Positions 12,966-24,544 of a DNA stretch of 64,000 bases are shown one piece after another. Each line of letters opens with the position of its first letter. The stretch's first letter is position 1. The notes beneath the pieces are model-generated. The model was not told the DNA's origin and did not search any database. It saw only the letters and a program-made list of their open reading frames with translations. The position numbers were made by a program, and so were the translations under genes. Origin of the DNA: Amoeboaphelidium protococcarum (lineage: Eukaryota; Aphelidiomycota; Aphelidea); the NCBI GenBank assembly GCA_023515745.1, contig JALECJ010000056.1:853409-917408 (forward strand), written 5' to 3'.

Positions 12966-15794
12966 ATGGACAATCACAGTAAGAGAAAGGGATAGTATAT
13001 TAAAAGTTCAAGCAATACCAAGCAAGGGGATCAGATTAGTAGTGATACAGTGGCGCGTATTCGTCAAATGTCGCGTATCAATGCAGGTAATGTGGAAAAG
13101 GCTGCTCAGCTACGGGAGAAAGGTAATCAGAATGTATCTACCGGATAAAATTCATTCACCTCCTCTCTCAAGAAACGATATTCATAGTTTCAGGATAGCA
13201 GCAAACACGTCGTGTCTCCATTAAATCACCCAGATTGTCATGATGGTGATGAAGATGACGAGGAAGTAGATTATTAGTCTGTGGTTGAGACATATGAGGA
13301 AATGGACCAGTCATAATAAGAGCCTGAGAGGCAGAATAATGTCAGATAATCCGACATGTCAAATTAACGCAGAGGCAACGATACGTCTCAGCCAAAAAAG
13401 TCCAATCTGAGAAAGCTATTCACACGGCAAGAGTCTACAGAGACTGCGTATAATTCCAATAGTCGTCCTTCTGGTGGTGGCGAACGCGAAAAGTAATCGC
13501 GAGATTTGAAACAGAAACCGAGCGTGACTTTTGCCCCTCCTGAAGATGATTCTGATGAAGACTCTGAAGATGATGCTCTGTCAGTAATTCTGGATCAGGC
13601 CGAGTCTAATGAGTAAGTTAACAGAGAGCTGTTTGCTCGCAAGCAAAAGACTTTGAATGAACAAGGATGGAAGAAGTTAATATTGTCCTGGTTGTGGAAG
13701 TTTTTCAAATATGCATTCGTCAGCTTATTGATTCTATCCCCTGGCACAGTGTGCTTCCTATTAAATGAAGAGCGTTGCAACATTATGGAGGTTAGTCTTC
13801 TAAGATGGTGTTTTCTGATTGTTTCATTGGTATTTGGATACTTTATTGCTGATTTCGCCGTGTTTCTGGCCATGATGATCATCAAGAGAACTCCTGTTGT
13901 GGGTACGTAATACTTTTATTTCATCAGCAAAGTTTCTACTCCGGCAAAGTTATGGCTGACTCAAGTGTTTGTATCCACCGCGTATCAGATTCTGTTTACT
14001 GGTACCATCTTGAAGGAACCTGGCTCTAAGTATTAGTACGAAGCAAAGATTATTGAGTCTATCATCACGTGTGCTCTGGTCAGCTCTATCGCGTTTCTTA
14101 TCAAGTCTCTGCTTAGTCGCTTTATTGCTATCAATTTCCATCGTGGTGCGTATTATCGACGTATTAAGAATGCGCTGCTCTCCGAATATGTAATTATGTC
14201 TTTACTGAAACCAGATGAAAAGAAGCGTGGATTTAATTTTTATGATAATGTTAAATCGCTTATCAAGAATGAAGCTCAAGTTCTAGCTCGTGCGATTAAT
14301 CAACTGCCCAAAGGTGGGAAAGAGGATGTCGATCTGGTGACCAGTCGTCTTCCTATCACGGAAGAGCAACTGCTGGACAAGACTCCCTTCACGAATATCA
14401 AGCTTGCCGCCTATGTTGAGTTTATCAAACGTAATGAGTTGAATCTGAAGGAGGGGATCTTTAAGAAGATAATCCTCAAAGAGTACACTGACAGCGGTCG
14501 CCATATACTTGATGAATTCATCGACGGTTAGCCAACAAGTACCGTCAATTACGAAAGAGTGCTGGAGAATCTGACTAATGGGTAATGTACCCGACTCGTC
14601 GCCAAGATGCTGTACGGAAGACTACTACCAGAGAAGGCTCATGTGGTAATCCTGGCAGATTTCTACCGAATGCTCAATCCTGAGGTGGCTCAGAATGCTT
14701 TCCAGCAATTTGACGGCAACTGGAATAATGAGCTGACTGAACGCGACTTTATCAGTACTTTGCACAAAATCTGTCGTGAGAGAACAGCCTTACGTTCTGC
14801 ATTGAATGATGCTGAAACTGCCATAAGCAAGCTGGACAATGCGATAACTGGTTTCCTGATGCTAGTCCTTCTAATTGTATATTTCATTATATTTGGAAGT
14901 AATCCGCAGACGGTTCTCACCACAGTCTCATCTTTCTTGTTAGCTAGTGCCTTCGCCATTGGTAATTCCGCAAAAGTGCTACTGGATAGTATTGTGTTCC
15001 TCTTTGTCACTCATCCTTTCGACATTGGCGACCGAGTGGTGATTAATGATGTCACCTTCACCGTTGTTAAAATGTCTCTGCTCACCTGCCAGTTCAGAAG
15101 ATTCGATAATACCATCGTCTTCTTTTCCAACGCTGTGTTGTCGCAATTGCCAATCTGTAATTTGAGAAGATCTCCTGATCAGTTTGATGTCATCAAGATT
15201 CAAGTGGCCATCACTACTCCCACGTCAGTACTGCGTCAATTTGAGTCCAAGATTGGTGCTTACCTGGATAAGAATCCTTCCCATTTCTACAAAAAGTTTG
15301 AGATTGAATACCGCGAGGTGGAGAATACTAACCGCTTGCTCATGAGACTGTGGGTTCAACATCGCTCCAACTTTCAGAATGTCAGGCGTTACAGAGAAAG
15401 GCATGGTAGACTGATACTGAGAATTAAGAGAGCTTGTCAGAATTTGGGCATTGATTACGAACTACCTGCTTAAACTGTAACTCATCAGATGCACCCAACT
15501 CTGGCCGATGTCATTGTCAATGGGACTCCAATGAGCAACGATGCCGCGTACAATGCCCAGAGAAATTTACAGCAGGACGATATTACATCTATGAAGATTC
15601 CGAAAGCCAAAAAGTTGACTGATATCTCATCGTCTGGTAACAGATCTTCCTCTCAAGGTCCCGATAATGTAGGCGATGTGTACGGTGAACCAAGTCCTAT
15701 CACGGCCTTCAGCTCTGCATTGCAACCTCCACCTCCTCTGATGAAGCGATTCTCTGTCCCAAGCACCCTGAACAATGGCAACAAAAAGCCTTGA
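12966..15794 (+). CDS. EF-hand/MscS mechanosensitive ion channel
   Basis: 942 residues, single exon, stop TGA. Seen: a long polar N-terminus rich in Ser, Asp and Glu; several hydrophobic segments from about residue 235; a conserved cytosolic stretch; an EF-hand-like segment (FDGNWNNELTERDF, about residue 587); then the MscS pore region, with GNSAKVLLDSIVFLF, HPFDIGDRVVINDVTFTVVK, and a beta-domain with RRFDNTIVFFSNAVL. This order (membrane region, EF-hand, MscS) is that of the Msy1/Msy2 channels of fungi, which sit in the ER and regulate calcium under hypo-osmotic shock. TAR codons occur inside the membrane part (VVGTQYFYF) and near the C-terminus. A cell-surface site is equally possible from sequence. 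Confidence 0.9.
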
Positions 15795-16152
15795 TTCTTT
15801 AATTACCTGAATTAATGTACATAATGGTAGGTTAAATATCACTATTGAGAAATGTTTAATATAATATTAATGTTTTTATAACGCGTATAGATGATCTAGC
15901 ATGAATACTTGTTCTTGATATACATGTATTGCCCTATCAACTCCAGCATCAAAATCTTTGAGTATACTAATTACTGAGTATCTAGCCCTAAGCGACTATG
16001 TCTATATCTGGACTCAGTGCAAAAACCGAATGTATAAAAGATGAGACAACAACTACTAGTGGCCGAATCATCGCGGTCCATTGATCATTTGCCCCTTATA
16101 GATAAAGTAATGCTTTCCTCTTCCTCTTTCTCTCTCAAGATTATCCAATCAC
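15795..16152. other. Intergenic between channel and SNARE genes
   Basis: 358 nt, AT-rich; no coding signal. It must hold the 3' end of the channel gene and the promoter of the SNARE gene. A pyrimidine run (CCTCTTCCTCTTTCTCTC) lies just upstream of the SNARE start. Confidence 0.4.
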
Positions 16153-17379
16153 ATGCAGAAAATGACCATTAAAAGATTAAAAGTGAAATCATTTGAATAA
16201 AGGGTGGATTACAAGAATAAACCTTATATATCTTACCAGATTGAAGTTATTACAGAGACCAAATTATGGGTTGTCTGGCATCGATACAGCGAGTTTGATT
16301 AGCTGGCACGAGTGTTATCTATTGATTGTGGACCATTAGCTAATGCATCTCTACCACCCAAATCATCGTTATTATCCCCATTTTCTGGCACTAGCAATAG
16401 ATTGAATGAAAAGAGTCGTGATCAATTAGAAAGGCGGCGCGTCTGCTTGGATGAATGGCTCTAGTACATTGCTCTTGATAAAGATGATCCAATTGCGACA
16501 CGGTGGCGAGACAGCGAAAGGTGGAAAGATTTTATTGGACTGAACTGGAATGAGCGTTATGGTATCTAGTAATCCACGTCTTCTAGTGTTAAGCGAAAGG
16601 CGGATGCAACTGGGGGAGACAATTACAGAGATGATATGGACGATTTCGCAGATGCATTGAATGAAATATAAAAGACACTGGCTTCATTAGAGCGATAAGT
16701 TGCTGAGAAGTAAGAGAATACTCAAGCAGATACTCAAGGTGTCGTCGCGTCATCTCTCCCCATGTCCATCAGGTCTTATATTCCATAGTTGAATAGCAAT
16801 TAAAGCGGCGATCTATAATAATCTTCCATGATAATAAAGCAATTAAATGATTGCAGAAAGAATCTACTCAGCATTGGCCACCGATTAAAGTAGATTGATT
16901 ATCACCTCCAGGATGTTACGTATATCGAGCAGTAGAAACTCTCTGATAAAGAAGTTATACGGCGATTGGACGTGATTTAAAACTTGAGTCGATAGAAAGA
17001 TTCTCTCCTGGAATAAGTATCTCATATAAAGTCTCTAGTCAGTAATTCATCTAGAGATTAAAGTGCTGAAAGACGCGAACTACTCGACGTATCATCATCT
17101 TATGCTCCATCTTCTGTTCGGATATTTGGTAAAAGTGCCGCAGAAATTGAAAAGATGGACAATAGAGACCTGTAGGATCATAGCGTGCAAGTCATCGTTA
17201 GTCAAGATTAGTAGCTGGATGTCTTGCTCTAATCCATCAGGCGATAAAAGCATGTTGGAATTGCAATTTCAGATGAATTAGACGTTTAAAAGGCCATGAT
17301 TGATGATCTCGATGCCGGCGTCGATAGAACTCAAGCCCGTGTCTCTGGCATATCTACTCAGATTAAAAAGTTATTGTGA
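16153..17379 (+). CDS. VAM7: PX-domain Qc-SNARE (Vam7-like)
   Basis: 408 residues, single exon. Residues 1-130 are a PX domain that binds PI3P: WVVWHRYSEFDQL and LPPKS followed by RRVCLDEWLQYI. A Gln-rich coiled coil follows, and the last ~60 residues form a Qc SNARE motif (IVSQDQQLDVLLQSIRRQKH then AISDELDVQKAMIDDL) with no transmembrane anchor, as in yeast Vam7, which acts in vacuole/late endosome fusion. The zero-layer Gln of the SNARE motif (ELDVQK) is encoded by TAA; reading it as a stop would destroy the SNARE. Convergent with the YEATS gene, 80 nt apart. Confidence 0.88.
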
Positions 17380-17459
17380 ATTTTGTAATAATTAAAGTTA
17401 TGTACATTGTTCGATACATTTAAAAGGACGAGTGAATTCAATAGAATATTACAGTTTAT

Positions 17460-18489
17460 TCACAAGTCAACAACGTCAGTTATATCGGTACGAACTACGC
17501 GTTTTTGTAGAGTATCGCTGCTACCTCCTAAAGCACTATTTGAGTTGGATCCAGAGAGGGAATTTCCCTTCTATGATGAACTATTCTACGACGTGACTTG
17601 CTCAAGTAGATCATCCCTTCGCTGAGTCCATTCCTTAACTTGCTCTTTCACTTTATCCAACGCCCGATTAAGCTAATCTTATTCCATATCCTCAGTCCGT
17701 TCATTAATTCCTGATTGAATACACTTTAACCTCTTCACATCTCTAACATCACCACCACCCTCTTTCTATTGTTCCGATTCTTCAGGTGGGTCAACAAACA
17801 CCAATTCTTCGTATCGCTCATACAGCACATCTGTGGATTATTACTACTACTATTACTATTCAAGATCTGTACTATTTTATCCCGCTTAAGTACTACCATC
17901 CATCGCTGTTGCCGTCAACTACTTCCCTGTCTGCTAATCAAACTGATACAACTTTAGCATATGCGGCAACTTTACACTCTTCAGCCTCTTGTCTTTGAAA
18001 TGCAATTCTATTATAGATTCAAACTCTCCCTACATATACAAGTAATGCAATGTTAGAGATCTGATACTCGAAAGCATCAATAAATAGTCTTACCCATCCA
18101 GATTCAATAACTTCAAAGGGAGGATTAGTAATGACGCGCTTGGGCTAATTAAATGATGGATGTAGATGGAATGTGACATGGGATATGTATCCAAAATGGT
18201 CATCATCTTCATGCGGCTGTATAAACAACTTCCACTTGTGCGTATGACCCTCAGGAACGTCTGATTTCAGCACAATATTCTTCTATTTCACATCTTTATT
18301 ATTATTATTGTCATGAGACTATATATTCTTCTATGAATCAATCTTTTAAGAGAATGAGCCATAGATTATCTTTTTAATATTCTGCGACTTTCTAAGTAAT
18401 GAACTTGACACTGGTGGTGGGATGGATGACTTTCTACCTCTTGGTGCTCCCACAGACTTTCGCTTCTTTTACTAAGCAGATTCTTCCAT
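17460..18489 (-). CDS. YAF9: YEATS-domain protein (Yaf9/GAS41-like)
   Basis: Two exons (18094-18489 and 17460-18029) separated by a 64-nt intron (18030-18093; GTAAGA...TATGTAG) in phase 0; 321 residues. The YEATS domain reads EGHTHKWKLFIQ, ISHVTFHLHPSF, RVITNPPFEVIESGW then GEFESIIELHFKD; the intron falls exactly between ESGW and GEFE. YEATS domains bind acylated histone H3; Yaf9/GAS41 belongs to SWR1 and NuA4. A basic N-terminus precedes the domain. A Gln tract (TAG/TAA run) and a C-terminal coiled coil (about residues 250-290) follow, as in Yaf9. TAF14 or ENL-type assignments cannot be ruled out. Confidence 0.86.
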
Positions 18490-18797
18490 ATTTGCAGTAA
18501 TAATTAACAAGTTCTATATTTAAGATTAAAGTAATAAATAGTGAATCTCTTGTTTTATAAAACTTATAGCTGAAGAAAGACAAAGAGTAAAAGAATCCAC
18601 TAGAGGAAGAGCTAAGGCGTGTGGCCCCTGTTGGAACTTTCCTCTTTTCAACACACGTTTACGAACAGAGCTAAGCTTCTCCTTCTTCTTTACTTCTTTA
18701 GCTTCTCCTACTTTATCTTCGCACGCGTTGCATCAGTATATTGATAATATTGTAATCTTCATAGAAAATACACCTTACTTTATTATAGATTAAAGAA
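18490..18797. other. Divergent promoter between YEATS and ADA2 genes
   Basis: 308 nt shared by two chromatin genes read outward. It contains direct pyrimidine repeats (CTTCTCC twice within 18670-18710, ACTTCTTTAGCTTCTCC). No ORF. Confidence 0.45.
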
Positions 18798-20426
18798 ATG
18801 ACAGTGACGCATTAGAAGCGAAAGTACAATATTGATAAGCGTAAGTCTTTAATATGTCATCGTTATCATTAACTCTATACATATTTTAATCATTCATACA
18901 AATGTGTAGCGGAGCTGGGCGGTATCAAGTATCATTGTGACTCTTGTAAGAGGGATATTACTAATACGGTGCGGGTGAAGTGCGGCGAGTGTACAGAGGT
19001 AGATTTCGATTTATGTGTGGATTGCTTTAGGAGAGGAGTCGAGATTGGAGATCATAAGAAGCATCATGACTATCGACTATTTGATCGTTACTCCTACCCG
19101 GTGCTGGATGCCTAATGGGGTGCCGATGAAGAGTGGTTGCTCGTGGAAGGTATCATTCAGTATGGTCTTGGTAATTGGGCGGATATTGCGGATCATGTTG
19201 GCACTAAAAGTCTTGAACAGTGCCGTGATCATTATCTCAAATTCTATATCAAATCCAGTAGATACCCGCTGCCTAATTTTGATATTGAATTAAATCAGAA
19301 GCGCGTTGATGCCATCCATAAGTAGCGGATGAACTCTATTGCTGAGCAGGTGCGTAAATAGCAGATGAATGTCATCCCTCCTATGAAGCCAAAGGTTGCA
19401 CCTAGTCAGCCGGCTAATCATGAGATTTAAGGTTATATGGCTGGGCGGCGAGAGTTTGATGTGGAGCCAGAGAATGATGCAGAATAGATTATGAAGGATA
19501 TGGTGTTTAATGACGATGATATGGCTGTGGAAGTTGAATTGAAGCTGGCGATATTGGATATTTACAACAGCAGGATTGATAAGAGGGTGGATCGGAAGGC
19601 TTTCATATTTAAACATGGTCTTTTATAATTTAAAGCACATCAGGCTGCTGAGAAAAAGAAGTCTAAAGAGGAGAAGGAAATTAGTGGAAGAACCAAGTTA
19701 TTTGCACCTCTGATGAGTCTATAAGATTATTAGTCTTTGAATGAAGGACTTTTGATTGAATAGTAGTTAAGAGAGAGGATCGCGGTGTTGTAAGAGTATA
19801 GAAAAATGGGTATTAGGACATTTCAAGATGCCGATTAATATGAAGTTGAGAAGAAACATAGATCGAGGTCTTCATCTATTGGAATCTTGCCAGGTGCGGC
19901 ATCTCTTTAATCTAAAGGCATGAGCTCAGGTGGATTGAAGAGTAGCAATAGTCGCCTGAGTATTAGGACGTCGATGGAGCCTCCCTAGTAATCTGGTTAA
20001 ATGATGGATATTGATACGCCAATATAATCGACTAGCGGTTAGTTTGGCTCGAAATCTCCAAATGTCGTATCTTTTCCCAATGATCAGAAGGCTGTCGGTG
20101 GTGGTGGTGGCAAAAGTTCTGGTAAATCTCTATCCAAGCCGGAGTCTTCAAGTTCTCCTTTTAGCGTCACTAAACTTGATGGTTATGAGCTTTTGACTGT
20201 CAGCGAGCAGGAGTTATGTGAGCAATTACGTATCTCGCCCAAGGATTACATGGTGATTAAGCATAACCTACTTCGCGAATGTGAGCGGAGAGGCGGACTT
20301 AGACTCGCTGACGCTTAGGATATTCTGCGGATTGATGTCAATAAGATTGGACGCGTCTTTGATTTCTTTAAATGCAAAGGCTGGTTATATGAACCGCATG
20401 GAAGTTCTTCTATTGTAAGTTTATGA
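18798..20426 (+). CDS. ADA2: Transcriptional adaptor ADA2 (SAGA/HAT module)
   Basis: Adaptor that potentiates the Gcn5 acetyltransferase in SAGA. Exon 1 is 18798-18840 (14 codons plus one base), a 69-nt intron (GTAAGT...GTGTAG) follows, exon 2 runs 18910-20426; 519 residues. Seen: ZZ zinc finger ([31 protein letters not shown]) at about residues 19-65; Myb/SANT domain ([36 protein letters not shown]); central ADA2-specific region; and a C-terminal SWIRM domain ([20 protein letters not shown] ... [13 protein letters not shown]). Many Gln residues are TAR. Very sure. Confidence 0.96.
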
Positions 20427-20514
20427 GAATGTCTGTATTATAAAGCACTCAAAAGAATATTATTGTATTTCTAAGAAGTCACTTGTTGTATTGGCCATTA
20501 CAAAATTAAGTTCA

Positions 20515-22746
20515 TCAACCATACTTCATGAGAACCTTCTTTTTCTTCTTACTACTACCATCTTCACTATTTTGGAGTTGTTCAATCTACCGCTCGATAA
20601 TCTCAGTTTGAGTAAGCATCGTCTACTCACCATTTAATCGAGATGCCGCCTAACCATCCCAAGCGTTCTATGGTTGAGATTTAGTAGACTTGATAGGAAA
20701 TCTATTCTTTTTCGGTGGAGCTGCAGGTAGATCAGGGAAATCAGAATTTGATTATTTAACTGAAGACTTCTTTGAGAAGGGCTTAGAATATGACACCGAT
20801 GAGATACTCGACGATGAAGACTATCTGGTATTATTAGTATAATTGCTACTACCATTAGAGCCAAGTGCAGGAAATGCATCAGCAGTAAACTTTTGGCTCT
20901 ACTATAACCGAGAGGACATGGGTGGAGACGATGCCCGATCAACTCTATTTCCATTAGTAGCAGATGTCGAAGACTACTTGGAACTGTTAGTAGCAGGTTT
21001 ATTAGTGGTCAGAGGAATAGCTATTTTAACTTTGGTCCCAACGGAATCCCTCTTCTCTGTCCCATCAGGATTAAATCTAGCAGGAGAAATGTTGTTCGTA
21101 GTAGAAGGTTATTTCTTTCCCCAAACTGAAGTTGCAGCTGAACTTTACTTATTTCTGCCTTTACCAGAAGAAGCTGAACCGGCATGAGAGCTTTTAATGC
21201 TCAAAATCTTGGCTCTCTGTATGGCGTTCAATCCAAGATCCTGCATAGTTTACACTAAATTACTATCATCTCCATTTACCGCGCGCTTATTGCCAGTCCT
21301 AAGATCAGAATCGGCTTAGTTCAATCTAGCACGTTTATCATTATATAAACTTTGCAAATCCGCTCTAAGCCGTGCATGTTCCGGAAACAATTAAATAACC
21401 TTCTTGAACAAAAGCAAGACTTTATCTTCCACCTTTGCATCGCCGCTTTTAGATCTAGCAGCTGCAGCTGTCTCTAATTGAGAATAAATCTTATCAGGCA
21501 ACACGACACCTTTCAAGTAATTGATGCAATTACTTTTGAACAACTACCACTGATGAGGATCATTGCCCAGCATTTCCACAATCTATGGTACTACCGATTC
21601 CTCTTACTATTTGATTTTAGAACTCTATACTAAACGTCTAAAACTGGGCTCCAAAAGCTCTTCATCCCACAACTTTTTTACTCCTAACGAAGGTTATTGC
21701 CTCTACTGCTCGGATAAACCTTCAGCACTGCCATTCCGACTAGAACTATCACCTCCATTTCCAGTTGATTATGGCGCGGCTGTAGATAACTATCCACCAA
21801 AAGAAGTTGGTGCATTCCTAGGCACATTTTGCTGCTGATTCTAATGCTAAGACTGCAATGCTTGGGCAGCATTGAAAGCTCTCGGACCACCCGCTCCTCT
21901 ACCACGTCCATCTCTACCAGAACTGGAATAGGACTAAGATGACTATTATTATTACTCTCCAGCATACTGATAGTCCATATCCAACTTCAAAATTCTTTTA
22001 GCCTCACTCTTTGACGTTGCATGACACTCGGCAAAGTGTGCCCGTAGATCTATTTCACTTTCAAACACTACAAACTTTTACTCCAGACAAAACTTTTATT
22101 TACACAAATAATGCTCAGTGCCAAAATGCTTCTCAAGCTCATCGTAATCACGGAAATACTCGTGCATTATACCGCGCTTCTTACAAATATGACACTACTC
22201 ATGTCTACTGCGACAATGCTCATACAGTTCATCGGAGGAGTAAAAGTACTTCTAGCAGAACTTACAGAATGGATGAGTATCTCTCAGATGATTCTATAAA
22301 TCTCTGGGTGAGTAGAGAGTGTGTTCATGAGCAAAAACCTTCTTATTCCTAACACAAATTTCACATAAAGACTATCCATGATGTCTCTTGCAGTGCTGCA
22401 TCAGATCCAACCAACCATTAGCATCAGTGACGGCACAATCCACAGCCGGACAGTTGAAATGGAGCAGGAGTAAAATCTCATCACGTATATCTTCATTCTC
22501 AAAACAGACGCCCAACTTTTAATCCCTAATAAGAGTGTCCAACTTGTATCCACTAAACTACTTCTCTTCATTACTGGTCCGCGTGTAAATCAAGGCCGAT
22601 ATCTCAGTCTTGCACAGTGCACACTAGTTGTTCTTATAAAGAGCACGCAATCTAAGAGAGCACAAGTGACACACTTCATGATTACACTCTCCAAAAGAGT
22701 AAATCTAAATATCCTCTGTGCAAATTGGGCATAAATCACCACTCAT
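20515..22746 (-). CDS. HEL2: ZNF598/Hel2 E3 ubiquitin ligase
   Basis: Sensor of collided ribosomes that ubiquitinates 40S proteins. 743 residues, single exon, ending at TGA 88 nt from the ADA2 stop (convergent). Seen: N-terminal RING (CPICTEDI ... CNHEVCHLCSLRLRALY ... CALC, residues 6-50), then the family's tandem zinc fingers (DLMQHCKRHHG, LCEICVRNKKVF, DTHPFCKFCQKYF, CHICKKRG, FAECH), then long Ser/Gln/Gly-rich linkers and a Lys-rich C-terminus (KKKKKVLMKYG). The order RING then C2H2-type fingers is diagnostic. TAR Gln codons are spread throughout. Works in the same pathway as the RNF10 homologue at 8.5-11 kb. Confidence 0.95.
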
Positions 22747-23042
22747 TTCTATCTATCTAATAACACGTTTCTAAATAATAATTCAAGTATATTACGTGTG
22801 ACTAACAGACTAATAAAAGAAAGAAGGACAAAGGGCTTCAGTCTTTGAAGAGAAACGCGAAAAAATGTTTTAGCGATGTTTTAGCGATCAACACTACGGA
22901 CAGTCACGGCTCTTATATCCTGTATGAGTACTAAGACTGCAGATCTGCTTATTTCTGTTTGCTTAAATAAATGTGTGCTTTATATTGAGAATGGAATATA
23001 CGATAGAGAGCTATAATAAACGCGTTTTTATACGTGCCAATT

Positions 23043-24092
23043 TCATTTCTTGGTCAATATATTTAAGCGAGGATGATGACGATTGAGGAACGAGACAGCG
23101 AGTCTGTATACAGATCCTCCGTACTTGTGTAGAACCAAGCTTGATACCAGAATGATACTACTACATACAACAACTCCAGTCCAACCGGTGGTCATATACG
23201 TCTTGGCTATAGAATACGAACTGAAACTGAACGGGTATGGCAGGACGGCGTACTTGAAAGACTCCCTCTTCTTGAATTACTTCAAATAACTATGCGTTAA
23301 CTGATTTCTACCAATCCAGAAATCTGTACATCCCAACTCTTCCAATCTATACAGGAAAGAGATGGCTGCCAGATCGGACATAATGAGTTGACTTCCAAAT
23401 AGACAATGCTGATTATGGCCAGTATTCTCACTCAGTTGTCCTTCTATTGCATCAACCACAGCTCTGACACGCTGTTCCAGCTCCATCGACTACTTTTAAT
23501 CATTCATGGCGTCTAGGAGAAGAGCATTCTTCTTCAACTTATCTTTCCATAAACTGGCACCGGTTGCATCACCAACCTTCTAAGCTATGGCCAGCTGTCT
23601 ATCACACTCTTGCATTCGCTCCTCTAACTGAGACTTGACCATCTCACGGGTGACCACCGACATTTTGTTCATCCTAGCGTAAGTGAAGACATCCAGAGGA
23701 AATTCAATAATGTCCTTTAAAAATTGCTAGTGAGCACTCTTAACCTCCGGACTACCAAACCACGGATGACCCTGACGTTGTTGTGCGATCCATTCCAGTA
23801 TACTTAAAGTGTTGCCCAGAACTGCGACTGGATCTTGATTGCGTTACTATGAACTTGAACTCCTGTTTCCATCAGCGCCATCACTTTTAAATACAACCAG
23901 AGAGGGAACAGTAAATTTAGGATTATACTTTAGCAGCTCATTGCCTTGCAGTGTCATACCATTGTTCATGTTCACCTCTACGCCTTCATATTTAATATCA
24001 CACTCGGATAACGCCAATCTCACCACTCTACTGTAGAACGACGGACCTTAGTGGAATAGCTTAACTTTAAACTCGCCCTTAGACTGTGACAT
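23043..24092 (-). CDS. GDAP1-like glutathione-S-transferase family protein, tail-anchored
   Basis: 349 residues, single exon. N-terminal thioredoxin-like GST fold: VKLFHQGPSFYSRVVRLALS, then YNPKFTVPSLV (residues about 10-80). A helical C-terminal GST-type domain has a long insert and the string LIMSDLAAISFLYRLEELG typical of GST C-domains. One hydrophobic segment (TTGWTGVVVCSSIILVSSLV, about residue 305) lies near the C-terminus, followed by basic residues. GST fold, insert and tail anchor match GDAP1, a protein of the outer mitochondrial and peroxisomal membrane; length is also similar. Fungal GDAP1-like function is not established, so only family placement is claimed. Confidence 0.8.
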
Positions 24093-24544
24093 GATTCTAT
24101 ATTGATACTGATATGGGGGATCAAAATCAAAAGATATGTAATTAGTAAATAGTCTGTGCGCTATTTCTGTGTGTGTGGAAAGAGTATTGCCCAGCGCCAC
24201 TAAGTGAATCGTGACGACTCGATTACAGTAGGAGGTGATTCACATGAAGGGCGATCAGTCACACATCCTTCACTGCGATTAGGTTGACGCTAGGCTCGAA
24301 CAGTCGATTCGCAACTATAAGCATCCATCTTCCTCGGTCCTGGCTGTATACATTTGATCAAGTCTAGCTATCTTTTACACCTTCAGGATAATGGTGTAAA
24401 CAAAAACTCAGTAAAGTGTGATAAAATATCATGAAATTTTCTTACTAAAATGAATTCACCAATGAAATATTCGTATCATGGAGTTGCAGGAGAGCGCTGG
24501 GAACTAGTTGGTTAGTACCAACGCTTTCAATTAGGGACAGTGGG
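24093..24544. other. Intergenic region
   Basis: 452 nt between the GDAP1-like start and the UDP-glucose dehydrogenase stop. I looked for a tRNA here (TTCGA-containing strings near 24297) but found no foldable cloverleaf. No ORF. Confidence 0.4.

Noticed and set aside
259-15794. Reading the many in-frame TAG/TAA as evidence of a pseudogene-filled region
   Set aside because: The breaks occur only at TAR, never at TGA, and conserved motifs continue in frame; reassignment explains it far better.
17063-17281. Plus-strand ORF inside the SNARE gene
   Set aside because: Wrong frame relative to the SNARE motif.
24240-24420. Possible tRNA gene around TTCGA-like strings
   Set aside because: No seven-base acceptor stem or paired T and anticodon arms could be drawn on either strand. 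No tRNA-Gln(UUA/CUA) was found anywhere in the window by eye.
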